Part shown: piece after piece, positions 1 to 10,214 of the stretch
Layout of the letters: the number at the start of each line of letters is the position of its first letter
Position numbering within the stretch: position 1 is the stretch's first letter
NCBI GenBank assembly: GCA_025738555.1
Contig: JAOVFP010000003.1
Coordinates: forward strand, 6,324,001 to 6,388,000
Reading direction: 5' to 3'
DNA length: 64,000 nucleotides
Origin: Cyathus striatus
Lineage: Eukaryota > Basidiomycota > Agaricomycetes > Agaricales > Nidulariaceae
Notes under the pieces: generated by a model
Told to the model about the DNA's origin: nothing
The model's input: only the letters and a program-made list of their open reading frames with translations
The model's database searches: none
Program-made: the position numbers and the translations under genes

Positions 1-31
1 GACTCTACCTGGACTCTACCTGGACTCTACT
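1..31. repeat. Left word array of element I (truncated by window start)
   Basis: Direct copies of CTACCTGGACT run to about base 31. They are the same word as in the array at 8270-8565, which is why both are read as the two ends of one element. Bases 32-106 are AT-rich and hold nothing else recognisable. Confidence 0.6.
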
Positions 32-106
32 TGAATGCTACTTTTGTTTACTCCATTTTACAGTAAAATTATATATATAAATTCTGAAGTTACAAAAATA
101 TTACAT

Positions 107-2442
107 CTATTCTACACGATCTAATTCAATTCCATCTTCTTCAACATTATCATCATTTGCATTAGTGGTTTGTGTTTGTTTGAGATTCTGTTTCATTAGC
201 ACACATTGCGTATGAATAAAAAGCATTGCATGTGTTGTCCAATTAAAGTTGTCCACAGTCATTCTATTAAGAATGCTTTGAAATCCTCCTAACCATGCAT
301 TAAGTTGTTTACATGCCCAAGTTTGAATTAAACATATATGTTATTATTAAATATTGACAAACATACCTGTGTATTGAAAGCTCGTTTGTAGTGTGGATTC
401 CCTTCAGCATCTCTTTCAATAAGAACTAAATTAGGTGCTGATCCATTTAGAGGACTTGGATTGCAAAATTTGCAGCATAAGTAGTCTCCAACTCTATGAT
501 TAATATAATGAAATGAATCAACCACAAATCTGGTACTTGTCTTCCATATATTCCAATCACGAGATGTAATCAAATGTCTCAAAACCATGCAAGCTTTATC
601 AATACAAACATAGCTTGGTCTGACATTAGGTGTTGGATACACAAATTCCAGAAAGTCTATTATTTGACTTTCACCCTCTGATTTCACAAATTTTGCCCAT
701 GCAATAACAATTCCACAGGGTGCACAAATTGTTTCAACACAATAAAAGCGAGGTGCAACAAAGTAATTATCACGAGTGGGAGTAGTAGTTGCATTAGGTA
801 CTTCATCATGAGGTTGAAAATTGCCTCTATTTGTTTCAGACATCCATTCAGGAGCTCCTTCTTGTTCTGTTCGTCTAATAATCCTCTGAATTCCAAGAAC
901 TGACTGCCTTCCAAATCTTATAACATGATTATACCATCTCTGTCTATGATTTACACAAGTTTGAGATCTTTCTTCTTTCTGATTATAACAGTCTTTCATG
1001 TGACATAAATTCTTGCATTGTGATTCATGTGTTATACAAAAAACTCCAGTACGTGCATTTTTTAAAGGTTCAGAGCAGTTTTCAAATGCACAGTGAGTTG
1101 GACCCATAACAATACCATCAACAACTATCATTTTAACCATAGGTTCAGGAGAGTTAGTAGTGTTGGAAGTATCAACACTCATTTCATTATCTTCCATATG
1201 CTGAAATTCCTGATTTCGTGCATTTCTTTCCAAATTTGGTACATGCCTATTTTCATCAATACCAACAACAGCAGCATTATCATCAGCTGTAATTATATCA
1301 GCTGTAGCTTTATATTTATGAGTACATTCACTGCATGAATGTTGCAATGCATTGCTAATAATTCCTTTTTGCCCTAATTGATCAAATGCAGCTTTAGTTA
1401 CATGTTCAGTTGACAATCTATCAGGAATTCTCAAATCATGATTTGTTGATAATGAAATGTATCATGTAGTTTCTTCTATAAATGCTTTCCATACCTGCCG
1501 GCATGAAACTGGTGGTATTTCATTTTCAATACCATTTGAAAAAGTGTAGTTCCAAAACTCAGTGTATGCTGCAGTGGATGCATGAAAATGATAAATAGAA
1601 TTAACAACCATAGTTGTAAATACTCTGTCAGCCCATATATTTGCACCAAGCTTTAAATATTTTGCTTTGTTGAAAAATATGGTATCTTTAGAACTCAATT
1701 GAGGATCCCGTGGTTGTACTTCTTCAATGCTATCATTTTCACTATTTTGTTCTTGATCTTTATCTTCTGGATCATACTCATTTTCAGGAAGTATACTTTT
1801 ATGATCAGCATAATATATAGCTTTACATTTCAGGCATGTCCCTGCAAGTAACTGAGCATTTTTGTATAATTGAACCCCTTTCATCAATCTAACTGTAACC
1901 CGGTCACATCCACAAGTATTTAGATGCAAAGCTCTTCCAGCACATAATTTCCTGAATGTTGAACAAGTTATGCATGCAGGGCAAATAAGTAATACAGGCT
2001 CAATTTCATTGGTAGAAATTGGCTTCAAAAATTGTGCATGTTCTGTCTTTTGTGTGTAGGGATTTAAGCACAACATTTCAATCATCTTATCAAGTTTCTT
2101 GGCAAAATTGGTTGTCTTTGTTGATACATCTAGTGAAATTATATCTTCATCTTCAAATAATTGACCATCATCATTTATATGGCTCTGAATAGCACCTGCT
2201 AAAGCTTTTATCCATCCATTAGTCAACATGGAATATTCACTCTCAATATTTGGATTTTTTGCTCTTGCATGGAGATTGAGGAGGTCTACATTATTTGTTA
2301 ATGTAAAAAGTAATGTTAAAACTGTTGCCAAAGTAATTGATGAATCAAAGTTTTTTCCTATAAATTTTGAGAAGACTTTGAATGTGATATCAGGAAAAGG
2401 ATCATTTGGTGATGATGCTTTTACTTGAGGAACATTGCTCAA
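107..2442 (-). pseudogene. CxC5-CxC6-KDZ transposase, copy A, nearly intact
   Basis: This is a transposase of the Kyakuja-Dileera-Zisupton class with basidiomycete CxC5 and CxC6 cysteine clusters. The start at 2442 opens a 326-codon stretch. CxC5 is visible there as CPAC...C...LNTCGCD and GTCLKC, followed by YYADH. A single in-frame TGA at 1462-1464 separates it from a second stretch in the same frame. That stretch carries CxC6 (HCAFENC, FCITH, LCHMKDC, TCVNH) and the RNase-H-like core, with presumed catalytic aspartates in VCIDKAC and FVVDSFHY. A GTATGT donor at 361-366 begins a short intron. The last exon (about 107-318) encodes ACKQLNAWLGGF and ends with TAG at 107-109. The acceptor is poor (GG where AG is expected). 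The TGA position is Arg in copy B and Trp in copy C. One stop and one doubtful splice site make it probably inactive. Confidence 0.8.
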
Positions 2443-2599
2443 GAATACAAGTAGCAGCCAAATTTGAAGTAGACCTTGCAGTAGAAAACCACACCTGTAA
2501 AAGTATAATATTAGTGAATTTGACTTATAATTAATAGTGTGTAGCCAATAGAAATTTATAAAATATTAGAGCTACATCAAGTACATCAACAGAAAATAA

Positions 2600-2912
2600 A
2601 TAAATCTACTATTTAAAGTAGGTAGCTGTACAAAAGTTGAAAATATATTGATGAAATATTTCCAATATAAAACAAATTGAAGGATAAACTACTGTTGAAA
2701 GTAGTGTATTGTACAAGGGTTGGCAAAATTGTTGAAAATATCCAACCAACTGAAACATAAAATAAGACAGGCCTACTGTTGAAAGTAGATAATTTGTACA
2801 AAGTTGAAAAATATTGTTGAAATATTCTCAACCAAGAATAAGTAGCATAAATCTGCTGTTGAAAGCAGGTAATTTTTTATTTATTTAGAAATACTGTTGA
2901 AGTATTTCAATC
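2600..2912. repeat. Hairpin array between transposase and companion gene, copy A
   Basis: At least five short stem-loops sit here with the loop GTTGA(A). Stems differ but pair: ACTACT/AGTAGT (near 2690), CTACT/AGTAG (near 2775), AATAT/ATATT (near 2808), CTGCT/AGCAG (near 2855) and GAAATACT/AGTATTTC (near 2890). Base changes on one arm are matched on the other. The array lies downstream of the companion stop (2976) and upstream of the transposase start (2442), so it could act as a terminator, promoter or processing region. A matching array with the complementary loop (TTCAAC) is at 32927-33317, in inverse orientation like its genes. Confidence 0.7.
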
Positions 2913-2975
2913 AAAATTGACAGCAAGAACATGTGACAAACAAAATAAAGCCAAAGTTAAAATAAAATAAACTTC

Positions 2976-5282
2976 TTACAATTTCTTAGACTTTTCCTTT
3001 CTGTGTGACTTCTTACTTTTCTCTTTCTCTTTCTCTTTCTCTTTCTCACTTGACTCTCTCTCTTTCTGTTTTGCCCGCTGGTCCATGGCAGCTTTCTTGC
3101 CCTCTAGTAATTTTTGTAAATTACCAAAGTTAGGTGATAAATTTTCCCACACAGCCTTTGTATAATTCTTATCAGGTTCATCCTCTTCAAACCAACTTTC
3201 CATTACTGGATCATAACTCAACAATGGAAAGACCTTAAATGGATATGAATAATATGTAGAGGGAGCCATGAACACAGAAATTATCAGTTTTTTATCAATA
3301 TGACAGCCAGCTACATCTGCTAAAGAAGCCATCTCCATTTCTTTATTAAAGATCTCATTGATCTTACAGTATTTCAAATATGTCATTCTTATACTGTCCT
3401 TCTTCCCACTCATGTTTTGAAGATGTTTAGGAATCTCAAATTGAGATATAAGCAGCTGAGTTATATCCTTATTACTCATTGATGATTTGGATTTTGACTT
3501 GGATGACTTATCAAATGTAAACATGGAAGATAGCCCTGGAATTTGCTGCTCTACAGCACCATCTGCTAGAATCTCAACAATATACTTATTACTCTCATGT
3601 CTCCACTCAAGTGCATCAGATTGCTGTGAGGCTTTGGAGAATCTTCCTTTCAGTATCCATTTTCCATCCTTATGAACTGAAATAGGTGAATTCTTGTCTA
3701 ATTATAATACTTATTAGGTCATATTATTTGTAGTATTAGTAAGAGAACATACCAGACACCAGCTCCCAATATTCAGCAACAACTTCAAGAACAGCAGCAA
3801 GATCAGAACCTGGAGTCTGATTGTCGATAATGTAATCTGCTTCAGTATGATCATGCTTCAGGAATAAATGAATTTCGCCTTGTGTGTTATTGGATGGGAT
3901 CATAAGTGCATCTATGTAAATGAATAAGTAAAACTAATGAATTGATAAATAACACAAATATACCTTCTTCTTGATCTCCAAAGTTAAATAAATTACCTAT
4001 AGCATGCTGGCGGGAAAACCCTCCAACTGCACGTGAAGCTCCTTGAGGATCACTATCTGTGTAGCTCCTAACTGAGCTATGGGACTTTGACTGGTGTGAT
4101 ATCTTACTCATTGAACTACTTTGACTCTCAGAATCTTCAGAAGAACTTGAGAGCTCTGACCAACTACATTTAAAATCAGAAGTTTTCTTTGGTGTATGGT
4201 CAATATCCATGTATTCTGGCTCATTTGTCTCTTCTGGCTCATTTATTTTTTCAGACTCACTCATATCTTCTGAGTCATCTATTTCCTCAGACTCTTTCAT
4301 TTCTTCTGATTCATCTGTTTCTTCTGATTTATTTACAGATGTATCAAGCTTATTGAGCTGCTCAATTGACTCAGAAGTGTCTGAAGAGTTAGAGTCAGAA
4401 GATGACTCAGATGAAGACTTAGATATATCAAGTTTCATACTCCCCAATTGTGAACTCAATGGTACCAGAATTTCTTCTTTATTCAACAAGTCACCTGCTT
4501 TTTCAGCAGTGAAAGTAGATGTGGTATTCTCAGGCAAGGACATGTGAAGTTGAGAAGGAGGAGGAGGGGCAACAGATGTATTTTCATCCTCCAGAATTTG
4601 TTCCACTCTACTGAATTAGTTAAAATATTCAAGGTCAACACAATAGTTACTTACGGGGTTAAATGCTGTGGTTTTCCTTTTGCTTCATTAGTGATATCTT
4701 CTTGTAGTCTTGTAACTGAAGTTTTTCTACATTTTAATGCTAGTTAGATCACATAAGAATGAATTAAAATACTACACACTTAAATTTTCCTCCTCCTTTT
4801 CCTTTTTCCTTTCCTTTTCCCTTTCCCTCCTCTGTTCTACCTAAATATCTTGAGTTCTCACTTTTTTTGGATTTTGTGTTAACTTGAGTTTTTGATTTCT
4901 TGGACTTAGGCTTTTCAAAAAGCTCAAGAGGTGTCTCTGTCCCTCCTCCAGACTGTTCTTGAGCCCTGGAAGCAATTCTACTACTTGATCTGATGGATTT
5001 AGGCCTTTCAGAAAGTTCAGGAGGTGTATTTGTCCCTTCTCCTGATTGTTCTTGGGCCCTGGAAGCAATCCTACTACTTGATTTCATAGACTTAGGCCTT
5101 TCAGAAAGCTCAGAAGGTGCATTTGCCCCTTCACCAGATTGTTCTTGAGACTTAGAAGTAGTAATCTTACTAGTTGTTCTCACAACTTGCTCCTGGGTAA
5201 CAGTTCTGGTCCTAGATCTGGACAATCTAGGCTCATCCATAGAGGGATTGACAGTGTTTGAAGTTTTAGTTGACTTAGACAT
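2976..5282 (-). CDS. KDZ companion protein, copy A (open, spliced)
   Basis: This is an unknown protein found beside every KDZ transposase copy here. I read five exons: from the ATG at 5280-5282 to about 4778; about 4659-4741; about 3964-4613; about 3755-3910; and about 2976-3680. Introns begin GTGTGT, GTAAGT, GTATAT and GTATGT and end in AG. No in-frame stop is seen when exons are joined, giving roughly 690 residues. Exon 1 has three copies of a 31-residue Ser/Arg-rich repeat (ERPKSxKSSSRIASRAQEQS). Exon 3 is a long Ser/Glu/Asp-rich acidic region. The last exon has a folded-looking part (ISQFEIPKHLQNM, SYPFKVFPLL) and ends in a Lys/Glu tail. No family is recognised. The acidic and basic low-complexity parts suggest a nuclear protein; a role in transposition is inferred from linkage only. 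Confidence 0.65.
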
Positions 5283-5847
5283 ACTTGACACAGTGGATAG
5301 TGAAATTGAAGAGCAGGTGAGGGGCAGAACAGTAATCACAGTGTGGATCAAAGTGGGAAGGGAAGAAAGATTTCGTCACTTAGAAAGCTTACTATATGTG
5401 AGAATCTAATTATATTATGGTCCGGCACATATTGATTCAAAAAGTTAAAAATAGAACAGAATCCAATAAGGTTCACGGCATGCGCCTACATTCAATTTAC
5501 TAAAAATAGACCAACATCAGTCTAAATAGATTGCTATTGAATTGATTGCCTCTGCACACGCTTGTATCCCTGAGCTGTAATAATAATATATGAGAAGCGA
5601 TTGCATCTGCATGCACTTGCTCCTTGCCTTGTACTATATTAATAACTTACATGTGCTTGCAGCCTCACACTGTACTTATTAATAATCCAGCTGTATGCGC
5701 TCACAACCTCACTTTATATTACTTCTGCACTCTCACTTACAATCTCACAGATTACAGTTAAAACAAGTTACTACTATAATATTAATACAAAGACAATCTA
5801 CACTAATATTAATACATAGACAATCTACACTAATATTAATACAATAA
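5283..5847. other. Intergenic, upstream of companion gene A
   Basis: This AT-rich spacer lies between the companion start and the minisatellite. It probably holds the companion promoter. From 5530 to 5750 there are loose repeats of TGCACTYGC/CTTGCAGCCTCAC. No gene is seen. Confidence 0.35.
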
Positions 5848-8062
5848 CTAATATGCAGAGACACGGAGAGGGGTGGTGGTGAAGGCATGGTGATACGTGG
5901 TGAGGTAGTAGTGGTGGTACACGGTGAGGGAGAGGTGGTGGTGACGGCGCGGTGGTGTGAGAAGTAACAAAGGATAAAGAGGGTGTTGAGAGGGAATAGA
6001 GAATAATGAAGGGAAAGGTGGGTAATAGTGGAGCAAGAACTCAAACACAAACACAGACACAGACACAGATGGGGAGGAAACTTATTAACTACTACCAAGT
6101 TACAGAGTGTTTATATAGTGAGTGTGTCTACCAAAGTCCCAACCAAGGTCCATGTAACTAAGGTAACAGACAGCTGTCAATCTGTCAATCACATATCTGT
6201 CAATCAAGGATCTGTCAATCACAGAACTGTCAAGTATGACAGATGACAAGTGACAGCTGTCAAAGAAGCTGTGCAACCCAGAATATCTAACAGGTGGTAC
6301 ATGCACAGTGAGGTGCTGGAGGTGGCGGTACGAAGAGAGGTGGTGGTAGTGGTACATGGAGGGGTGATGGTGCTGGCGGTACTCGAAGAGTTGGTGGTGG
6401 TGGTAGTACGCGGAGAGGTGGTGGTGGAGGCAGTGCTGTGCTGGTGTTGGTGGTACAAGGAGAGGTTGTGGTGGTGACATACGGAGAGGCAGTGGTGCTG
6501 GTGGTACACGGAGAGGTTGTGGTGGTGGTGGTACACGGGGAGGTTGTGGTGGAGGCAGTCGTGGTGGTGGTGCTGGCGGTATGAGGAGACGTCATGGTGG
6601 TGGTGGTACACAGAGAGGTCTAAGCCATCCTGCTCCTCTCATCATCGTTGGCACGACACTGTCTCCCTTCCATGCCATCCTACTCTTCTCTTATCATCGT
6701 CAGCATGTCATGCCCTCTCCTCTCATCTCCATGCCATCCTCCTCTCTTGTCGTCAGTACGTCACGCCGCCAACCTCCTTGATGTACCAATGTGGTGGTGG
6801 TGCTGGCAGTATTCGGAGAGGTCGTGGTGGAGGTGGTGCTGGTGTCGGCGCTGGCGGTACGAGAAGAGGTCGTGGTGGTGGTAGGTGCTGGCGATACGAG
6901 AGGTCGTGGTGGAGGTGGAGAGGTGCTGGTGGTACGCGGAGAGGTGCTGGTGGTACACGGAGAGGTGCTGGTGGAGGCGGTACGAGGAGAGGTCGTTGTC
7001 ACCATACGCAGAGAGGTCGTGGTGGTGGCGGTGGTGATAGCGGAGAAGTGGTTGTGGTCGAGGCGGTGCTGGTACTGGCGGAACACGAACAGGTGGTGGT
7101 GGTTGGAGGAGGAGGTATGTAGACGTGGGTCGTCGTCATGGTGACGAGACCGGAGACGGCGTGGCGATAGTGGTGGGAGCGATAGCTCCCTATGCCTCCC
7201 CCCGAGGAAGCGACGGGAGTGGAAGGGGGAAGGGCTGGAAGGTCAAGGAGGGAGGAGAGGAGGCTTGGGTATTGGCTGAGGGCCGTTGAGGAAGCGAGAC
7301 GAGGGGTGAGACGGGAACGGCGTGCTGGTGCAGTGGTAGAGACCGCTACCCTGCTGAAATGACAGGGAAGGGGAGCGGAGAAGGGACGAAGGCGGCAGCC
7401 GCGTCATGCTGGAAAGTCGATGACGTGGCATCGACACGCGATATGGCAGGGGACGATTGCATAGCCAAAACGTTTGGACGGGGACGACGGACACCGTCAG
7501 TTGCAGCTGTCATCCGTCTTGATGCAGGTTAAGGGGGGGGGGAAGAGTAGGTGCGTCGTCGTCATGACGCAGTGGAAAGGGAGGGAGGAGGGGCCTGATG
7601 CGTGACGTGGCATCGGCGACGCCATGGAGGTGGAGGTGGAGGTGGAGGTGGAGGTGGTGAGTGTCGGTGGTAACGAGAATGGGCTTGAGGAAGTGGCGTC
7701 AACGACAACGCTGTATCGTTGTTGTCGATGCACAACGGAGAAGGCTAGGTAGGGGGAGGTGAAGTGAGGGACGATTAAGGCAAGTAAAGCGGGTGGCTTA
7801 CCTGATCCCGATGTTTGGCAACGCTGCGTTGGCATCGACGACGAATGACGTTGACGCTTGATTGTCACGGGTTGTCCATCAAACGTTGAGGCTGGCAGGT
7901 GCTGTGAGGGACGGGTGTTGAGCACTGAGCGTTGAGAGGGACGGGCGCTGAGAAGAGGGGCGGGCATTGAGAAGTGGGACAGGTGTTGAGAGTAGAGAGG
8001 GACCGACATTGATGGGGAAGATGTTGCGGTGAGAAGAAAATGTTGTTGACCGAAAAAAACAA
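5848..8062. repeat. GC-rich, CpG-rich minisatellite of element I
   Basis: Purine-rich repeats dominate, with units built from GGTGGTGGTGCTGGYGGTAC and GGAGAGGT (clearest at 6293-7115). A perfect GGAGGT run is at 7624-7657. From about 7120 to 8062 the sequence is GC-rich with many CpGs. All frames give long low-complexity ORFs, which is the usual effect of such repeats. Similar GC-rich blocks lie at the same relative place in elements III (51310-52760), V (22800-25480) and d1 (45560-46020). A solo LTR has inserted at 5956-6292. Confidence 0.7.
5956..6292 (-). mobile_element. Solo LTR, 337 bp, family S1
   Basis: On the minus strand it begins TGTTAGATATTCTGGG and ends TTCTCACA. It is flanked by a perfect 5-bp duplication GGTGG (5951-5955 and 6293-6297). 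Inside are tandem CTGTCAATCTGTCAATCACA units and a TATAAACACTCTGTA promoter-like motif. A second copy on the plus strand is at 58360-58684. No internal retrotransposon sequence remains, so this is a solo LTR inserted into the GGT repeats. Confidence 0.85.
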
Positions 8063-8141
8063 ATGTAAAAATTGTTATTTGTGTGGCATGTGATAAGAGC
8101 GCAGAACTAGCTAAGTAGAATAGACATTACCAGTTTCATAA

Positions 8142-8220
8142 GGTCCAATAACCTAGTGGTAAGTATGCGCATAGTTAGCTCTCCAGGTCTAGAGTTCAAA
8201 CCACTGTGGGGTACTTTTTT
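8142..8220 (+). other. tRNA-like (SINE-head-like) module of element I
   Basis: An A-box-like stretch (TAACCTAGTGGTAAG, 8149-8163) is followed 27 bases later by a B-box-like AGAGTTCAAACC (8191-8202). A T6 run at 8215-8220 could stop RNA polymerase III. The arms do not pair well enough for a working tRNA, so it is called tRNA-like. Elements d1, III and V have comparable modules at the same place, just inside the right-hand word array. Confidence 0.5.
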
Positions 8221-8269
8221 ATTATTAAATATAAGTAAGAGTAATAAATCTAATGTACAAAGATTCTAC

Positions 8270-8569
8270 CGGAAATTCCACCAAGAATTCAGGTGGAGTC
8301 CAGGTGGAGTCCAGGTAGAGTCCATGTAAAGCTCAGGTGTAGCCAACCTGGACTCTACCTGGACTCTACCTGGATTCCAGTGCTTCAGTCCAGTAGACTC
8401 CAAGTACAGTCCAGGTAGCACCTGGACTCCACCTGGACTCTACCTGGACTCTACCTGGACTCTACCTGGACTCCACCTGGACTTTACATAGAAAATAGGC
8501 TGGTCACAATTCTGGCTAGAGTCCAGGTAGAGTCCAGGTGGAGTCCAGGTGGAATCTACATGATTTCAT
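8270..8569. repeat. Right word array of element I (CCTGGACTCTA words)
   Basis: About twenty copies of an 11-12 bp word appear, first as AGGTGGAGTCC, then mostly as the reverse complement CCTGGACTCTA, then again as GGTAGAGTCCA. The block can fold on itself. It directly borders the terminus at 8570-8588. Arrays of this kind could be subterminal binding sites for the transposase (inference). Confidence 0.75.
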
Positions 8570-8588
8570 GGAGGAGTGTAATGACCTC
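8570..8588. other. Right terminus of element I
   Basis: Reading inward the end is GAGGT-CATTACACTCCTCC. It shares the GAGGT start and the TTACACTCC core with the ends at 23734 and 53286. One base of CTTTA is changed (CATTA). Confidence 0.65.
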
Positions 8589-8640
8589 CTTTTTTCATCA
8601 TTTTTATGCTAAGTTAATTATTCAAACTTCTAGATGGTAG

Positions 8641-9170
8641 TCGACAATGATGGAGCATCTTCATCTAAGGAAAATGTCAGTCAGAATATTCATAAGGATG
8701 GATCCTCTTCTATAAGCTCCACTTAACTTTGCATTTTTCATATATTAATTACTTCATATAAGGGATCTACCAGAGCTGAGACAAAACTCATTCCATATGT
8801 TGATGTGCCCAGCATGGATATGCTGTCACCCTATTATAAATGAGCTATTCAGTTGCTCCAGAGGCCCCAGGCTAACAAGAAGGCCAAACTTGGTAAGTCT
8901 TTATGCATCATAAATAATTTTATATTCATTTATATATTTATTAGAGGAAGCACCTGCGGATTCTTTTATGAAGGCTGGTGATGCATACAAGGGCTTTCTG
9001 AATCAGGCTAGTACTGCTATTCTCAATCAGCACCTCCTTTACCTTTCCCAAGCCACTCTTGACGCTTGTGCAGAAGTTGCTCAGGCCAATACTAAGGTAG
9101 AGAGTCTATTTCATCAGCAGAGAGAGGTTCAGAACCTTCTCCAAGCTCGTAGTTTTGCTCCCTCCAAATA
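8641..9170 (+). pseudogene. Repeated gene family R, part A (copy 1)
   Basis: A spliced reading frame starts with MVVDNDGASSSKEN at 8634 or later. It continues after an intron ending near 8761, with one TGA (8840-8842). A GTAAGT...TTAG intron lies at about 8892-8943. The last exon (about 8944-9170) encodes a helical, Gln/Ala-rich segment (AILNQHLLYLSQATL, LFHQQREVQNLLQ). A decayed copy of the end of this exon is on the minus strand near 60530-60600. Product unknown. It may be the first part of a longer gene with parts B and C. Confidence 0.4.
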
Positions 9171-9184
9171 GTTTCTTTGTCTTT

Positions 9185-9460
9185 GTATATTCTAAAGAAG
9201 TAGAAGATAGTAATGTAGAATTACTATCATTTCTGTATGATGCTCCCTATATGGTGGTTTATCAGGATGGAGAATACATCACAGAGTTTTGGATTTACTG
9301 GAACTCCATGTATGTGGGATCACTGTGGGTTAAACAGGGAAAAACAAAGTATATTTTGGATGTCAAGCTCAAATCGGATGGACCCCAGTATTGGCTGGCT
9401 CTAATTCGTCAACCATCATGTATGCCTCTTTTCTTTTTCTTTTCATTATTTCGTAACTGA
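9185..9460 (+). pseudogene. Repeated gene family R, part B (copy 1)
   Basis: The frame encodes a segment with the landmarks EYITEFWIYWNS and PQYWLALI. Homologous segments are at 59069-59270 (plus) and 60313-60525 (minus). A likely 5' splice site follows YWLALI, because the copies diverge there into T-rich sequence ending TTAG. Function is unknown. Three or more copies in one window suggest it belongs to a mobile element rather than to the host core genome. Confidence 0.4.
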
Positions 9461-9776
9461 CTTATTTTTAGCCAACTAGAAAATTTTATCATTGTATGTT
9501 TTTCTTTTTCTTTATCATTCTTTGACTTAGTGTATGCACTTTAGCACTCTTATTATATCATTATATGTAAATAGTTGAATTTACAGATATGTCTTTTGTA
9601 AATCTTTTTTGAGTGATTGAGTAACTTCAAGTCAAAAGGTATAAAATTGAGCAAATGTAGATTAGCCAGTGATCAGTACTTCAGTGATACTTAGTATATT
9701 ATTGTTTTATTTTGAAAAGTATCACATGTACTTTAGTTCGGCTCTCCTATTATAAGAACTTCTGATTTTCATAAGG

Positions 9777-10214
9777 TTGCATCCTCAATTCTCTCTTTTG
9801 TTTGCTCTCAGCATTCTTATCACAATGCTTTCTTCTGATATTCTTTATGATGTCTATGATATTACTACCAAGGAGATCACCCTCAATCCATCCCAGTTTG
9901 GAGTTATGGAGAATCAACTTCCCTGCTTTGATATTGATCATGAAGAAAGTCATTGCTTCAGAATCCCTGAGCAACTCATCCAGCACGTTGATTACAATAT
10001 GTGGCAATTAGTATCAAGTGGAGAGGTGTTCATCAGGGACATAGAGTTTAGGCAGCAGTACGCCATTTGGTTGAATGGAAAGCAAGTTGGTTGGCTCTTT
10101 TGCATTGAGTCAACCATTCAATGCCCTGAACCTGCACACATCCATCAACACACTCTCCATGTGGCTCAAGCTCCACCTGTTTCGCCAGTCATCCAAATTT
10201 CCCAATTTCATTGA
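9777..10214 (+). CDS. Repeated gene family R, part C (copy 1), open
   Basis: An open frame of 145 codons. The alternative start at 9823 (MLSSDILYDVYDITT) is where similarity to the other copies becomes strong. Landmarks are FGVMENQLPCFDID, QHVDYNMWQLV and FIRDIEFRQQYAIWLNG. The upstream block (CTTTAGTTCGGCTCTCCTATTATAAGAACTTCTGA) is conserved in all four copies and resembles a promoter or an intron boundary. Copies lie at 43909-44300, 59576-59860 and, inverted, about 59870-59990. The gene ends tail-to-tail with gypsy-1. I do not recognise the protein. Confidence 0.45.
   Translation: MHPQFSLLFALSILITMLSSDILYDVYDITTKEITLNPSQFGVMENQLPCFDIDHEESHCFRIPEQLIQHVDYNMWQLVSSGEVFIRDIEFRQQYAIWLNGKQVGWLFCIESTIQCPEPAHIHQHTLHVAQAPPVSPVIQISQFH

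Larger units (their letters stand above)
1..8588 (-). mobile_element. KDZ DNA transposon, element I (left end outside the window)
   Basis: The window opens inside a word array (CCTGGACTCTA units, 1-31), and the same word fills 8270-8565. Between the two lie, in order, a CxC5-CxC6-KDZ transposase and a companion gene (both minus strand), a GC-rich minisatellite and a tRNA-like module. The right terminus at 8570-8588 reads inward as GAGGT-CATTACACTCCTCC and matches the termini of the other KDZ elements in this window. The left terminus and its target duplication lie upstream of base 1, so the 8-bp repeat (CTTTTTTC expected) cannot be checked. Of the four KDZ copies this one has the best-preserved genes. 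Confidence 0.75.

Noticed and set aside
328..1434. CxC6 ORF as a separate gene from the CxC5 ORF
   Set aside because: The two frames are in phase and separated by one TGA; copies B and C have an amino acid at that codon.
2600..2912. CRISPR-like array
   Set aside because: The repeats are short hairpins with variable stems and no constant-length spacers, the organism is a fungus, and no cas genes are present.
5745..7144. Many overlapping ORFs of 65-200 codons in all frames
   Set aside because: They are readings of GGT/GGA repeats with biased composition (runs of Val, Trp, Gly, His, Thr). No motif and no codon structure.
8142..8220. Functional tRNA gene
   Set aside because: A and B boxes are recognisable but acceptor and anticodon arms do not pair convincingly.
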